NCBI GenBank assembly: GCA_020726505.1 | Contig: JAHLEZ010000038.1 | Coordinates: forward strand, 248,001 to 312,000 | Direction of reading: 5' to 3' | Source of the DNA: Leptodontidium sp. MPI-SDFR-AT-0119 | Lineage: Eukaryota > Ascomycota > Leotiomycetes > Helotiales > Leptodontidiaceae | DNA: 64,000 nucleotides | Shown here: piece by piece, positions 12,206 to 23,935 of the stretch | How the letters are laid out: each line of letters starts with the position of its first letter | How positions within the stretch are numbered: the first letter of the stretch is position 1 | Position numbers and translations under genes: made by a program | The notes under the pieces: generated by a model | What the model saw: only the letters and a program-made list of their open reading frames with translations | Told to the model about the DNA's origin: nothing | The model's database searches: none

Positions 12206-13219
12206 TTAAAAATGCGGGTCTCCATGCGCATCTGCAAAGGTCTTCCTCGCCTTCATGACCTGTCGATCGTTCAACTGAGCACTGACTAGATGATAGACGA
12301 ATAGAATCGCCCAGATAAATAGCACTGCGAACGCGGTCCCAGCTGCCAGGAACAACGAGGCTACAGAGAAGCCATAAGATGCGTCTTCAAATGCCCGGCC
12401 ACCTCTTGCAACAGCAACAACCACTTGCATTGCTGACAGAGCCACCGATATAGCAGCGAACACTGCTAATAACCAGGCAAAATTGCGCGCGAAGAAGTCC
12501 TGATACCATGTCGACGCGGTCATATACCCTCGAATGAAATCCCTCCAACTGAAACGTGTTATACGATATATCTTGTTCAACCTCGACAGCCTTAACTCGC
12601 CATATTGATATCTGGGAGAGACCCCGCTTAAAGATTGCAAGTCGATGTGCTCGAGGACTTCATCGATGAAGTTTGTCCAAGTCGCCCAGTCGATGAAACC
12701 CGGCAGCAGCCCCTTCTCATGCGCGATTCGAAGGTCGCTCTCATGTCTGACAAGCCATGCGTACGAGAGCAGAAAGCCACAAGCAGCTTCATGTAGTTGC
12801 TTGGTTTTACAAATCTTCTGGGTCCAGCAGTCGAGATCGACCAGGAATATCGGGAGTGGTTTGACAAACACGCGTGTCTCGTGCCAAACAAGGTGTTCGT
12901 TGGGATCCTCGGTGACAAGAATTTGGCGGCCCAAAAGCTGCTGCCGATGCAAAGCTCGCGCACAGCTAGGAAGGCCAGCTAGCCAGAGATATGACTTGAT
13001 CTCATCAAGGCGCTCAGTCCGCAGCTCCATCATATAATACGCATCTGGGTCGTCTTTGATTCTCGCGAGAGTATTTCCATGTCGGATAGCGGCAGGGAGT
13101 GTATAGGGAATCGAGGTCGCGGGTGAAATTGCTAAGGCATCAGATGCAGGTTCGTTGAGGCGTGGCGGAGTTGAAGGTGGCGGGCGAACGATGGGTCGAG
13201 AGAAGGGCGCCTTCAGCAT
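12206..13219 (-). CDS. Fungal two-TM membrane protein of unknown function (DUF6601-like), 337 aa
   Basis: A single-exon reading frame with start ATG at 13219. It has a Pro-rich N-terminus and a conserved body (DPDAYYMMELRTERLDEI, LPSCARALHRQ, LVTEDPNEHLVWH, VKPLPIFLVD). Two predicted membrane spans lie near the C-terminus, at about residues 247-271 and 283-311. The pattern is that of a widespread Pezizomycotina membrane-protein family, sometimes mislabelled subtilisin-like protease in databases, which I believe is catalogued as DUF6601. No protease triad is visible. The family's function is unknown; the topology suggests a soluble domain anchored by a C-terminal hairpin. It is convergent with the NLR on its left. 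Confidence 0.75.
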   Translation of the reverse strand: MLKAPFSRPIVRPPPSTPPRLNEPASDALAISPATSIPYTLPAAIRHGNTLARIKDDPDAYYMMELRTERLDEIKSYLWLAGLPSCARALHRQQLLGRQILVTEDPNEHLVWHETRVFVKPLPIFLVDLDCWTQKICKTKQLHEAACGFLLSYAWLVRHESDLRIAHEKGLLPGFIDWATWTNFIDEVLEHIDLQSLSGVSPRYQYGELRLSRLNKIYRITRFSWRDFIRGYMTASTWYQDFFARNFAWLLAVFAAISVALSAMQVVVAVARGGRAFEDASYGFSVASLFLAAGTAFAVLFIWAILFVYHLVSAQLNDRQVMKARKTFADAHGDPHF

Positions 13220-13682
13220 CTGAAAGGATTAGCACATTGTAAGAGCAACGTTGATTTTGAATCCCACCTGAAAGAGTCGCAGAACGATTGTGGAGCGGTG
13301 TGGTACATGCGAGGCAGAGTGTGAGGATGTACGCAATTCGGCGATGTCCTCAGCCCCACTAGTTGTCTGCCGATCTCAAGATCAAGCGAACTGATAAGCC
13401 TTATCGGTATAATTTCCCCGCCTGTTGCAGAAAAAGAACCAGGAGCTTATTTGTTTACCCCGCATAGAGTGGAAGGAGGATTCTAGACTATGGATGGCAA
13501 CTATATATTGTTCCATTCTCCCATGCCCTTCTTAAAACTTCCTGTTGTAAAAATATAGTTAATAATGTTAGAAGCAATAGTAAATAGTATTTCATTGAAA
13601 CAAGGGATTAAAGAGTGGCATCAATCACATGCAGCAGTTATTTTTATGTAGGGCATATTGGATCAAGAAATGTTATTACAGA
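13220..13682. other. Intergenic, no supported gene
   Basis: Region between the membrane-protein gene start and the 3' end of the hydrolase NLR. Both genes are on the minus strand, so this should hold the NLR 3' UTR and the membrane-protein promoter. There are no repeats or ORFs of note. Confidence 0.55.
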
Positions 13683-16600
13683 TCAGTTAATAGATCTTTC
13701 TAGTCCCCTAAGCATAGAAGAATATCTTTCAACACAAGTAACAGCAGTAGGATGGGTATCACCAAGAGCTTTCTTATAGCCAGAAATTGCTCTTTGGTAC
13801 TGAATTTCAGCGGCGTCATAATCACTTTCCGCTTCAAATAGGGCTGCAAGACAAAAGACGCTCGTGAGCGTCGAGGGGTGGTCGGGCCCCAGCGCCGCCT
13901 CATACCCGGCAAGTGCCCGTTGGTTCAGCGTCTCGGCCTCGTCGTACTTGCCCTGGCTCACGAGCACTTGAGCGAGGTTGTTCATGCTCGTGAGCGTCGA
14001 GGGGTGCTTCTGGCCGAGCACCTCTGTGCAAAGCTGGAGCGCTTCTCGGTGCATGGCCTCGGCCTCGTCGTACTTGCCCTGGCGGACGAGCACTCCAGCG
14101 AGGTTGTTCATGCTCATGAGCGTCGAGGGGTGCTTCTGGCCGAGCACCTCTGTCCTGAGCTGGAGCGCTTCTCGGTGCATGGCCTCGACCTCGTCGTACT
14201 TGCCCTGGCGGACGAGCACTTCAGCGAGGTTGTTCATGCTCATGAGCGTCGAGGGGTGCTTCTGGCCGAGCACCTCTGTCCTGAGCTGGAGCGCTTCTCG
14301 GTGCATGGCCTCGGCCTCGTCGTACTTGCCCTGGCGGACGAGCACTTCAGCGAGGTTGTTCATGCTCGTGAGCGTCGAGGGGTGCTTCTGGCCGAGCACC
14401 TCTGTGCAAAGCTGGAGCGCTTCTCGGTGCATGGCCTCGGCCTCGTCGTACTTGCCCTGGCGGACGAGCACTTGAGCGAGGTTGTTCATGCTCGTGAGCG
14501 TCGAGGGGTGCTTCTGGCCGAGTACCTCTGTCTTGAGCTGGAGCTCTTCTCGGTGCATGGCCTCGGCCTCGTCGTACTTGCCCTGGCTAACGAGCACTTC
14601 AGCGAGGTTGTTCATGCTCATGAGCGTCGAGGGGTGCTTCTGGCCGAGCACCTCTGTCCTGAGCTGGAGCTCTTCTCGGTGCATGGACTCGGCCTCGTCG
14701 TACTTGCCCTGGCTTAGGAGTACTTCAGCGAGGTTGTTCATGCTCGTGAGCGTCGAGGGGTGCTTCTGGCCGAGCACCTCTGTGCAAAGCTGGAGCGCTT
14801 CTCGGTGCATGGCCTCGGCCTCGTCGTACTTGCCCTGGCTATCGAGCACTCCAGCGAGGTTGCTCATACTCGTGAGCGTCGAGGGGTGCCTCTGGCCGAG
14901 CACCTCTGTCCTGAGCTGGAGCGCTTCTCGGTGCATGGCCTCGGCCTCGTCGTACTTGCCCTGGCTATCGAGCACTAAACCAAGCATCCCGATGCTGTCG
15001 AAAATCCTCCTGTCATCACCCTGAAGAAGATGTTTACGAGCAGCCAGAGATTCTTGACTTTCTGCCTTCGCAATTTCATAATGACCCTGTAGCCAGCTGT
15101 ACCAAGCCATATTATACAAAAGGGATGCACGCTCAAGCAGAGACTGGCTTGACTTTAGCTCATACTTCAGCACTTCAAGAGCATGTGGTGACAGAGTCTC
15201 ACACGTCTTCCAGTTGCTATAATCTCCACTTGGAAAAGCTTTTACCACCACTTCGATTGCCTCTCCCTGCCACCTTTCGGCCTCCTCATATAGCTCAAGC
15301 CACTTCCGTGTTGCGAGTTGCACAAGCCGGTGCATCTCAAAGGTCTTACCGCCCTTCTCAGTAGTGATCAAAGAAAACTCATCTAAAGGGGCTAGAGCAT
15401 CTTCGAGATCGAGAGGATTGGGGTATTGGACGCAGAGGAGGAATTCGGGAATGCCTTGGCGATCGAACATAGCTATAAGGGACAAAAGCTCCGCAGCTTG
15501 TGGCTTGTTCCGCTTGATCTGGTCGAATGAGATTTGCCAGGTCCGGATCACAGAATTAGGAACGCCAGGATCTCGTCTTAGATCCCCAGATTCTTCGTCG
15601 AGTAGCCTGCTTTGACTTTGTTCGTCTTGGAGATAGAGCGTCAAGTACTTGGACACACTCATGCGAATGGCCTTCGCACTAATATATGCAGCGGCTTGAG
15701 TGATTGCTAGTGGTAGACAGTCCAGCTCTTTGACAAGCTCGGCACGATCAGAGCTATTAGATAGACCTTCAGGGATATTGATGCAAAGTAATTGCTCGGC
15801 GTCCTTCGAATCCATCAGATTGACCGGAATGACGCTCGTGTATCCAGTGCTGAGCCACGACGCTGCTCTTCGATCTCGTGTAGTAAGGAGTACTGATCCA
15901 GTTGTAGTTTGTGGGATGTAACTCGATATCGGAACTGCATGTTGAGTGCCACTCCCGGTTTGGGATCCCTCCCCTTGCATCTGGCGAAATATATCGATAT
16001 CGTCAGCATTATCCAGGATCATGAGCCAACGACCATTGTCGATATCGCTAAGCCATCGTGAAAACAAGCCCAACACGTCCGTCTTTGGATCATCTGAACC
16101 TGGTAGGTCAAGTTCAATGGCGATAGACCTGTAAGCTTGTTCGAATCGCTCGGCGGTACCCGCATACACCCAGAAGACCCATACTTGAGGGTCCTTCGCT
16201 CTAAGCCGATACGAGTATTCAATTGCAATTTGCGACTTGCTATGTTCTTGTTAGACATTCGTGTACAGATGGGGAAGGAGTCATACCCTACCCCACCCAA
16301 ACCCACAAGGACTGTCCGATTGTGGGAGTTGGATAGAGAGAACCGCAGTTCCAGTGCTGCAAGGACATCTTGTCTCCCAACGAACTTTGTATCCCTATCG
16401 AAGGGAACGGTCGATCGTGGGGGTTTCTTTCTCGACGCAGGTGCTAAATACCATTCAAGTTAGGACGGAGTTCAAGATCGGCACAAAAGCAATACAATAC
16501 TGTTCTCTAGAAACCTTTGGAAAAGGCCAAAATGATTAATGAAAGATACAAATACGAGACTAGTGAAGAACAGTCCTGAGTTACATACAAAATCGGTCCG

Positions 16601-17978
16601 CAACAACTTTCCAAGCATCTTGTTCAAACTGCTTCAAATATCCAACTGCCGTCTTATATGCTTCAACATTACGATTATCGAACTTGACAATTTGAGAATG
16701 ATCTGCATTAACTGGGATCTTTGCCTCGGTGCTGTCCGGAAGTTCGAGAAGAGCCGACCCAGACTCGACGGCGGTCATATACTCCCCTGTTCGGCCCCAT
16801 TTTTTTGTCTCAGGGTTCTAGGAGGCAATGTCAGTCATTTCCAGTCAGTTCTGATGTCGAGGTAGCTGAGACAACTCACCAGTTCAAGTCGCCTCGTCTG
16901 CTGCGTCTCATAGAAGCTGATGATTTTCCGATCTCGGATCTGGTTCTTAAAGTCCGCGAGTTTATCTATCAACAGGCCAGACTTCAGTTTGATCTGCTCG
17001 AGCAGCTCGGTCCTCGGATGGTGGTCCTCTCCAGCCACTATGCGCCGGATGTCGTCGATCACGAGTCCCTTGTGCGGCGTGCCAAAGAATAAGATGCCGT
17101 AGGTCGCCCTGTGCAGTGCTGCAATTGTTGCATGGCCGTGTTCGTCTGCCAGGACCGCTTGCACAAGACACTAAGAAGATTAGCTTTCCCATCTTCCTAG
17201 CCGGCACCGTCCACAGTTGATCCCCTAGCTCCACTTACATGGGCTAATATGATTCCCCCAAAGCTATGCCCAATAAAAAACACCGGTCTCTCCCTGAGCT
17301 AGAAGACTCTCAGCAAAGCAACTGACCAAATAGCACGCCAGCCTCCTACCTCTTGTGTGTGCCGCACCCTCTTGATCGCTTCCAAGAATTCTCGTCCATA
17401 ATCCATGATAGTATTTATGCCATGACTCGAGAGCTTCGAATTGTAACCGTAAATCATCGTTCGACAGTTCGGCAGATCTTTCGAGAGGAAATCGCGAAGC
17501 CACATCCGCCCCAGGTTGCTCTTGCCCCTCCACGACCCATACGCATGTCCGTCGAGGCCTGTGATAGCGATGATGCTGCAGTTGAAGTTAGTAAATTTAC
17601 CTCTGTTGATAGACGGATTGTATCGTACTCAGCAGTGACTGGATGACCAAGAGTTGTAGGATACAGCTGGGTAAAGCCGAAGAAATGACGATCAAAGTTA
17701 ATGTCATCATCTCCCATCTCGACCTGCCAATCGCCTAGTGGATTACGTTCAAGCTGCGACAAGAATTTTGGATCGCCACCTTTGAATTCGACGAGGGCAC
17801 TCAAGGTCTGGCTTCCATCGCACGTCGGAGTGCATGCAATGACCACCTCGTATTGTTGTTCGTCATCTGTCAAGAGACCACGAATTGTTTCTGCCAGTGT
17901 CGACCGGACCTCTGACTCTGGCTTATCGAGAGGAAGGCCGGTCACTCGGAAAACCGTTGACTTATGGCTACTCGCCAT
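13683..17978 (-). CDS. Alpha/beta-hydrolase / NB-ARC / TPR NLR protein, 1289 aa
   Basis: Seven exons on the minus strand (17978-17629, 17575-17350, 17298-17239, 17170-16880, 16817-16589, 16443-16287, 16239-13683) join in frame through GT-AG introns of 47-145 bp. One intron splits the P-loop codon GVG|KS. ATG 17978 precedes a ~116-residue unassigned N-terminus. Next is a lipase-like alpha/beta-hydrolase with nucleophile motif GHSFGG (Ser about 204), GILFFGTPHKG, and a probable catalytic His at about 349 (NADHSQIVKF). NB-ARC has P-loop GLGGVGKS at 433-440 and Walker B WLMILDNADD. The C-terminus has about eight near-identical 42-residue TPRs plus two or three diverged ones. This class (the SesB-like hydrolase type of fungal NLR) is associated with allorecognition and immunity; the hydrolase is the presumed effector acting on lipid or ester substrates. 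The gene looks intact, with triad Ser and His visible. I found no TIRs around it. Confidence 0.9.
13860..14985 (-). repeat. 126 bp tandem TPR-coding repeats, hydrolase NLR
   Basis: Eight units of a 42-residue motif (LRTEVLGQKHPSTLMSMNNL, then AEVLVRQGKYDEAEAMHREALQ) are nearly identical at the DNA level, flanked by two or three diverged units. High internal identity marks the array as a rapidly changing recognition surface. The long antisense ORFs over it (for example 13878-14717 +) are products of the repeat. Confidence 0.9.
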
Positions 17979-18379
17979 GTCCGAGGGTGACGACGTTCGC
18001 AGATTCGTGTATTGTAGACAGCATGTATCAGGCTGCTTATGATCATCTGGTGGAAACGAATCCAAAGTCGGAAGCTGGAGCTCAGTGATTGAGGTAGCAT
18101 GTCGAAAAGGATTAGGGTGGGCTTCATGTTGAAGAGCTGAACAGTTTTGTTCCACAAGGCTCTGTGGCTGCCTGTCAGAGAGCACTGCACTCATGGAGTT
18201 GACTGGATTAAGGTTTATCCGTTCGAGGCCTGGCCCATCAAGCTCTGATATCCGACAAATCACTGGGGAAATCAACCACCACAATCTTGGAAATGATGCC
18301 TTTTAAAGACTTCACATTCAAGATATTATAGTTGTGAGATATAGAAGCCGAATAATATGTGATGAGCTGATTTAATCGC

Positions 18380-20090
18380 AATGCTTTACGAGGCTGGACC
18401 ATACAAGAACTCCTTGCTCCAAGTTCAGTTGAATTCTATTCCCAGGAAGGCAAGAGTCTAGGTAATAAGAGAACTCTCGAGCAACAAATCCACGAGATTA
18501 CGGGAGTCCCTGCCACGGCGCTTCGAGAAAACTCCCTCTCCAGTTCGACGTCGATGAACGTTTCTCATGGGCGAAAAGCCGACAAACTACACGCGGAGAA
18601 GACAAGGCATATTCGCTCTTTGGCGTTTTTGATGTCCAGATGCCCCTCCTTTATGGCGAAGGAGAAGCCAAGGCGTTTCGGCGGCTCCAGGAGGCAATCG
18701 ATAAACCTTTGAAGGGTAAGTCTTATCCTTACGATTGATGCCTACACATCTGTTAAGACTAGCGCTAAGTGACAGCTTAGAAAGACCTACTCTGTGACCT
18801 ACCGTATACTGCTGAGGCGCCTTTCAACTCATACAACCGCCAACACGAATCCACCTGCCACCCTTACACCCGCGTCGACCTTCTACGAGAGATATATGAC
18901 TGGTGTGATGGACACGATAAGCGGTACATCTTCTGGCTAAATGGCTTAGCGGGCACAGGGAAATCGACGATTGCGCGCACAATTGCCCGTAGATGCTCTG
19001 AGCAAGGGCATCCAGTGGCCAGCTTCTTCTTCTCGAGGGGCGTTCAAGATGTGAGCCACGCCGGCAGGTTCTTCACAAGTCTTGCCGTACAACTGTCAAA
19101 TCATGAACCATCTCTCCAGCATTATATCTCAGATGCTATCTCCAAGAACAAAGACATTGCGAGCCAATCCCTTAGCGATCAGTGGCCCCAGCTCGTCCTC
19201 CCCCCCTTTTCGAAGCTAGACAGCTATGATAGCCAACTCCGCTGCATTCTTATAATCGATGCTCTTGATGAATGTGACAACGAAGACCACGTTCGCACAA
19301 TCCTGCAGCTTCTAGCTGAAGCTCGATCCTTAAGGAGAGTACAACTTCGAGTATTTTTGACGAGCAGGCCTGAAATTCCCATCCGACACGGGATATACAC
19401 TATCCCACAAGCTGAACATCAGGACTTCGTGCTCCACAATATACAACCATCAATTGTCGATAATGATATCTCTCTCGTCCTGGAGTACACTCTAGGAATA
19501 ATCGGGCAGCAGTGGAATCTTGGAGCTGACTGGCCTGGCGAAGAACTTCTAAGACAGCTCGTTCTTTACGCTTCTGGACTCTTTATCTGGGCATCAACGA
19601 CATGTCGATTTATCCGTGAAGGAAAGCGATTCGCGCGCAAGAGACTGGATATAATTCTCAAGGGCAGTAGCAGCGCTATCACCGCACCACAGAAGCACCT
19701 TGACGAGATCTACCTTACTGTCCTCAAGCACTCTATCTCCTCTGACTATTCGGATGACGAGAAAGAAGAGGCATGCGATATGGGAAGAAGTCGACTCGAT
19801 ATTTAATGACCTTCATGCGATACTTGATATTCCAAAAGACCCCACTCGCCAGCTCCGTCTACACCACCTTTCGTTTCGCGATTTCCTTCTTAGCAAAGAT
19901 CGATGTGGGAGTTTCTGGGTAGATGAGAAGCAAGCACACCAGATATTAGCTGCTAGGTGTATCCAGTTGATGTCCCTCGGCGACCAAGAAACGTGCTTTG
20001 TCGTGATGCTTAAGATCTATGAGTTACATTGGATCGTGGGCTGCAAGGGCGGGAGCGCGCACCGGGTGTGGGATCTGGAGCATTCCTGAC
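18380..20090 (+). pseudogene. Truncated HET / NACHT NLR pseudogene
   Basis: Begins mid-domain at the C-terminal half of a HET domain (RGWTIQELLAPSSVEFYSQE, then YSLFGVFDVQMPLLYGEGEA), with a one-base frameshift near 18540. After an intron-like gap comes a NACHT domain: Walker A GLAGTGKST near 18940-18970, FFFSRG near 19025, Walker B ILIIDALDEC near 19250, TSRPE near 19365. A frameshift or internal deletion near 19790 precedes the usual helical tail (LHHLSFRDFLLSKDRCG, about 19860-19905). Homology ends by about 20090. The N-terminal half of HET and any WD40 or ankyrin sensor are missing. Its left end abuts the promoter of the hydrolase NLR (about 18285-18380), suggesting a rearrangement breakpoint. 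Confidence 0.85.
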
Positions 20091-21425
20091 GAGCTTGATG
20101 ACAGGGCAAATGCTGATGGGTCTGCCATAAGAGATGAGACGAGGAGTGTACGTCGTGCAAGTACCCAGAAACCTAATTAAAATTCTCGTCGTGTAGAAAA
20201 CAATAGAAAAGGCTGCAATGGCTGCAAGCACCACGGCAAACCACTGAACGGTATCCATTTCCGAGAGGTCCTGATAAGATTGATATGTACAGTACAGTAG
20301 AGACCGAGTTTACCGAGCAGCAGAACGATGCAGGGTAGTTTATGTGCATGCGCCCCACTATTCTGAGCTATTGCTGGAGCCTCGTCTCTTTTCTTCCTCA
20401 ACAACACCAACAAACAATAATCAACCTCCACCACCACGCCAGATTCGTGTCGCAGATTTTGTATCGATTCAAAAAGGCCCAAATACCGCATTTCTGGAGT
20501 TTGGAGATCTGCGGAGTTGATTCTACGCCTCTGACGCGTTTGGCGCCAAGTCCAGTTCACTTTCTCCGACATCTCTACAACTTCTCCTCCACAACTCTCG
20601 TTCACAACCAACCTCAAATTCCGTCACAGCCAAAGGCGTTGATCGAGATTATGTTTCTCAGCTGTAGCAGAAGCACCGAGCTTCTGCACTATATCTACTC
20701 CGCAACAAACAAAAGCCAACCTCCCAACGACATCAAACACCCCCCTCAGAAAACATCAGCTCCTCATCCTGTGGTGGCTGCCATCTTCAAGATCTGCATT
20801 CTCGCAAACTGATGTCCTGGACACATCATGTATCTGCTTCGCTCCATGGATGGACGGCTGAGCGAGTAAACTGCCGTTGACCTTGAAGCTGGACAACAGG
20901 AATTGATCACAACGGCGTGGTAAGTGTGGATATTCTCGAACCTCGAAGTCGATACAGGATTTCTCCGAATCGGTGTTCACACGCACAACGCTGCCGCCAT
21001 CACCATGTTCTCCGTCATCGCCGTCCCGTGGCCCGTATATGTCAAGCACCTCGCGCAGGAAGAGCTCGCACTGGTCCTGGTCTGCATTCGTGCGGTTCAG
21101 AGGGTAGGTAGAGTTCAAGTCCGGGTCGAAACACGTTTCGCGTGGCTTAGTCGTAATTTCGATCGGTTGGAGAGAACTTCGTTATTGACTATCCTAGAAT
21201 GCTCGGTCACTGTGGTTTTCAAAGAAGAAGTAGCAAAGCAGGACTCCGTCACCAACGTGGGTTTTCGTGTACATCTTTCAACGGCTGACGCTACTTGTAG
21301 TCGCAATAATTCCTGCCGAGCCATATTCTACAATCTCGAGTCCGACTGGCAGTACGGTGCTTCTTTCGATCGGAGGCTCTTTCTTCAATGCCGGCGCCTT
21401 ACGGAGCATATATCGCGCCCGCCTC
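20091..21425. other. No recognisable gene
   Basis: Short ORFs on both strands (for example 20342-20812 + and 20756-21118 -) lack recognisable motifs and overlap each other. The minus-strand 120-codon ORF could be part of an unknown gene. I see no splice pattern that extends it convincingly. Confidence 0.4.
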
Positions 21426-21429
21426 ACTG

Positions 21430-21930
21430 AACTTCCCGATAGCTCGGTCCACCGGAAGATCATAATAACTCGACACTCGCGGAGCCGTGTCCTATCTGTC
21501 TCGAGGGTGCAGGTGCTGGGATGGAGATGGTGATGATTCGGTGCGAATGTACACATTGGGCGCACGAATCTTGCACTGCCAAATCAGTTTTTGACACGGC
21601 GTTGCCCAACTTGCAGAGCGCCTCAATTCTCCTTCGATACCAAACCCCTCGTTTCGAACGCGTGCATGAATGGGGATATCGGCAAGGTGAGGCACCTACT
21701 TGAAAGTGGTACGTGTAACTCCTCACGGATATTTTCGACGGAACGCCATTGGTACGAGCGGCCCAGCAAGGTTACAGAGAGGTGATCTACCTGCTTGTGG
21801 ACCATGGGACTTAGGTATCACAAAAGGATATGCACCACCAGACGGCGATCTGCTGGGCCTCAAAGGAGGGACATAACGGCGCGGTTCTTAGAAAGGTCTC
21901 AACGAACGTCCAAAATTTGAGCCATGCACG
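21430..21930 (+). pseudogene. RING finger-ankyrin gene relic
   Basis: Split over frames. The RING part has EPCPICLEGAGAGM (about 21483-21525), then RCECTHWAHESC (about 21540-21576). After a one-base frameshift in a T run near 21590 comes LTRRCPTCRAP, completing a C-x2-C...C-x-C-x2-H...C-P-x-C RING pattern. Ankyrin-like helices follow: ACMNGDIGKVRHLLESG, then (shifted) GTPLVRAAQQGYREVIYLLV ending in a stop, then TAICWASKEGHNGAV (about 21840-21890). Intact homologues would be predicted E3 ligases with ankyrin substrate arms. At least two frameshifts and a stop make this copy non-functional. Confidence 0.65.
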
Positions 21931-22217
21931 TCGGACCATTAATTTCCTCACGCTTTCAAACCATCCCAAACGAGAATTTGCAAGTTGATTTCACGTGCCA
22001 ACTCTGTATTTTACACCGATCGCGTCGATATCTTTCCTGCATCCCAGTAGACGAACCCAAGAATACAACTCTTCCACCCTTCATACGCCATAACAAGATT
22101 CCTCCAGTGATTTACACAAAAGTGCCTGCCACCGTTGCCATTCCACATTGCCCCGTGCTTTGCACTATTACCCGAAAAAGTAAGGTAAAACGGAAGCAAA
22201 AATAAATATTGCGCATT

Positions 22218-23908
22218 TCACTCATCTCTCCTTATTTCATTGCCTGTTTCCGAGGTTTCCGTCGTTTGGAGGAGAGAAAGAGCACCACCAACCAGGTGCT
22301 GACTCCCTGTGATTAGAGTCTGCACACTACCATGGTCCTCGCCGATCTTCCTTGCAAGCTCTAGAGCTCCTTGAATAGTCGGCTCAAATGAAATGCTCGT
22401 ATCAGGTTGAGCTCTTCTCCAGATTGTCGCATAAACTTGTTGGTCTTGAGACGGTGTCTCCAGGATTTTGGGCTGTGGATCTGAACTTGAGTCAGTAAAG
22501 GAAATTCCAAGGAAGCAAGATGAATATGCATACTATTTTTGGATTCAGATTCCTGGTCTCGTTCGTACGTTGTAAAGATAGCGTATTGTATCCCGTTGCC
22601 CGCGAGTGACGTTGCCAGACGTTCGAAAACAGCTGCTGCGTCTCTTTGATCCGTGATTAGGCTGAAAATGAGAATTCGAGCAACAGGAGAGGTAATCCTA
22701 AAGATATCAGCGCTAGTTGTACAGTTTCTAAAATGTCTCATACGTTTGCATTTTGGATGTCTCGAGAAACCATTCAGCAGCTATGCTAACACTCATCTCA
22801 TTATGCGCGCCATCCAAGAACCACTGAAATTGATTGTCGATCACAAGTTGAAACCTTCCTGGCCATGAGAATTGGCTTATGCCTTGGAGTATATCAGATG
22901 AACTCAAACGGGAACGACTCTTATTGTCCTTTTGATCGAGAAAAGAGCGCACAGTAGCAAGAGCCACTGAGCAATTCGTACGTTGAACGTCTGGCTTGAG
23001 CTGCATGATATTGGCAGGGAGAGAAGGATCCGGGTGGACAAATTGGAGACTGACGCCTTTATCAGATGCTCGTTTGCGCAGTACCTCTGCGGCTGTGGTT
23101 TCTTGGGGCGCCGAAAATGCAGGAGCTCCAGATTTGAAGATTCCTGCCTTATGCCATGCAATACTCTCGATCGATGAACCAAGCTGTTTCACATGATCCA
23201 GTCCAAGTGTCGTGATGGCGGTAACAGTAGGTTTCTCGATGACATTCGTGGAATCATACTCACCCCCATGGTGAGTCTCAAATATGGCGGCGTCAACACC
23301 TTCACTTATGAAGGTGTGTAAGGCTAAGAGTGCGAATAATTGAAGATGACGAGGTCTGGTGGCGAAATCATGAGGACCGCTTTGTGACAAAAGATCGTCC
23401 ACCTCGAAGATGTACTTGGCAAATAGATCTCTGGGGAGTGGCTCAAAATTGATTCGAATCCTCTCTTCTGGGTAGATGAGATGTGGTGAAGTGTATAGAC
23501 CAACCTTCTGTGGGTACCCAGTTCGTCTCCCGTGGGCTCTCAGAATAGAATCAATGAATGCACACGTGCTTCCTTTCCCTTTCGTCCCAGCGACGTGAAT
23601 GATATTCAGGTTATTAATGCTGGCGGCCTGCTGCAGTCAGCATCAGCGTACACCAGAAATGGGCCTGCTAATACCGAGTGACCAAGTTCATCTAGCCAGT
23701 GCTTCATCCCTAATATACTAGGTGTTCCCTTCAGGTCAGATCCTCCGTCCAAACTGGGCATCCGGCTTAGTTCAGGAATGCTCTTTGCAGGCTCGGTGCT
23801 TGGTCTTGACGCCCGGCGTCTTCCATTCAAAACTGCTATAGCTCTCTGCTCCAAGTCAGATATCGTAAATAAAATTAAGGTTAGCTTTACCTGGTAAGTC
23901 TTATCCAT
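22218..23908 (-). CDS. Folylpolyglutamate synthase
   Basis: Adds gamma-linked glutamates to folates, ATP-dependent, retaining folates in the cell and mitochondria. Start ATG 23908 (MDKTYQ); an in-frame ATG at 23935 would add nine residues. Early introns interrupt after MDKTYQ and after WLDELGHS. The ATP-binding loop HVAGTKGKGSTCAF is followed by GLYTSPHL and ERIRIN. The Mur ligase central domain carries ETHHGGEYDSTNVI and TTLGLDHVKQLG. FSWPGRFQLV and FLDGAHNEMSV mark the start of the C-terminal domain, which ends GSQHLVGGALSLLQ before the stop at 22218. Further introns lie near 22690-22745 and 22490-22535. All key motifs are present, so it is probably functional. It is a core metabolic gene lying among accessory genes, so it may be an extra copy carried as cargo. 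Confidence 0.9.
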
Positions 23909-23935
23909 TGTGAGTAGATGTTTGGCCCGGTTCAT

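Noticed and set aside
12206..13219. Subtilisin-like protease annotation for the 337-aa protein
   Set aside because: No Asp/His/Ser subtilase motifs are present; such labels on this family appear to be database carry-over.
13878..14717. Long plus-strand ORF (279 codons) opposite the hydrolase NLR
   Set aside because: It is the antisense shadow of the tandem TPR repeats and simply repeats every 42 residues.
13220..18380. TIRs around the hydrolase NLR like those of the other two NLRs
   Set aside because: I looked for CAGTCGCTT-type ends with TA flanks on both sides and found none.
20342..21118. ORFs between the NACHT relic and the RING relic as genes
   Set aside because: Overlapping frames on both strands with biased composition and no recognisable domain.
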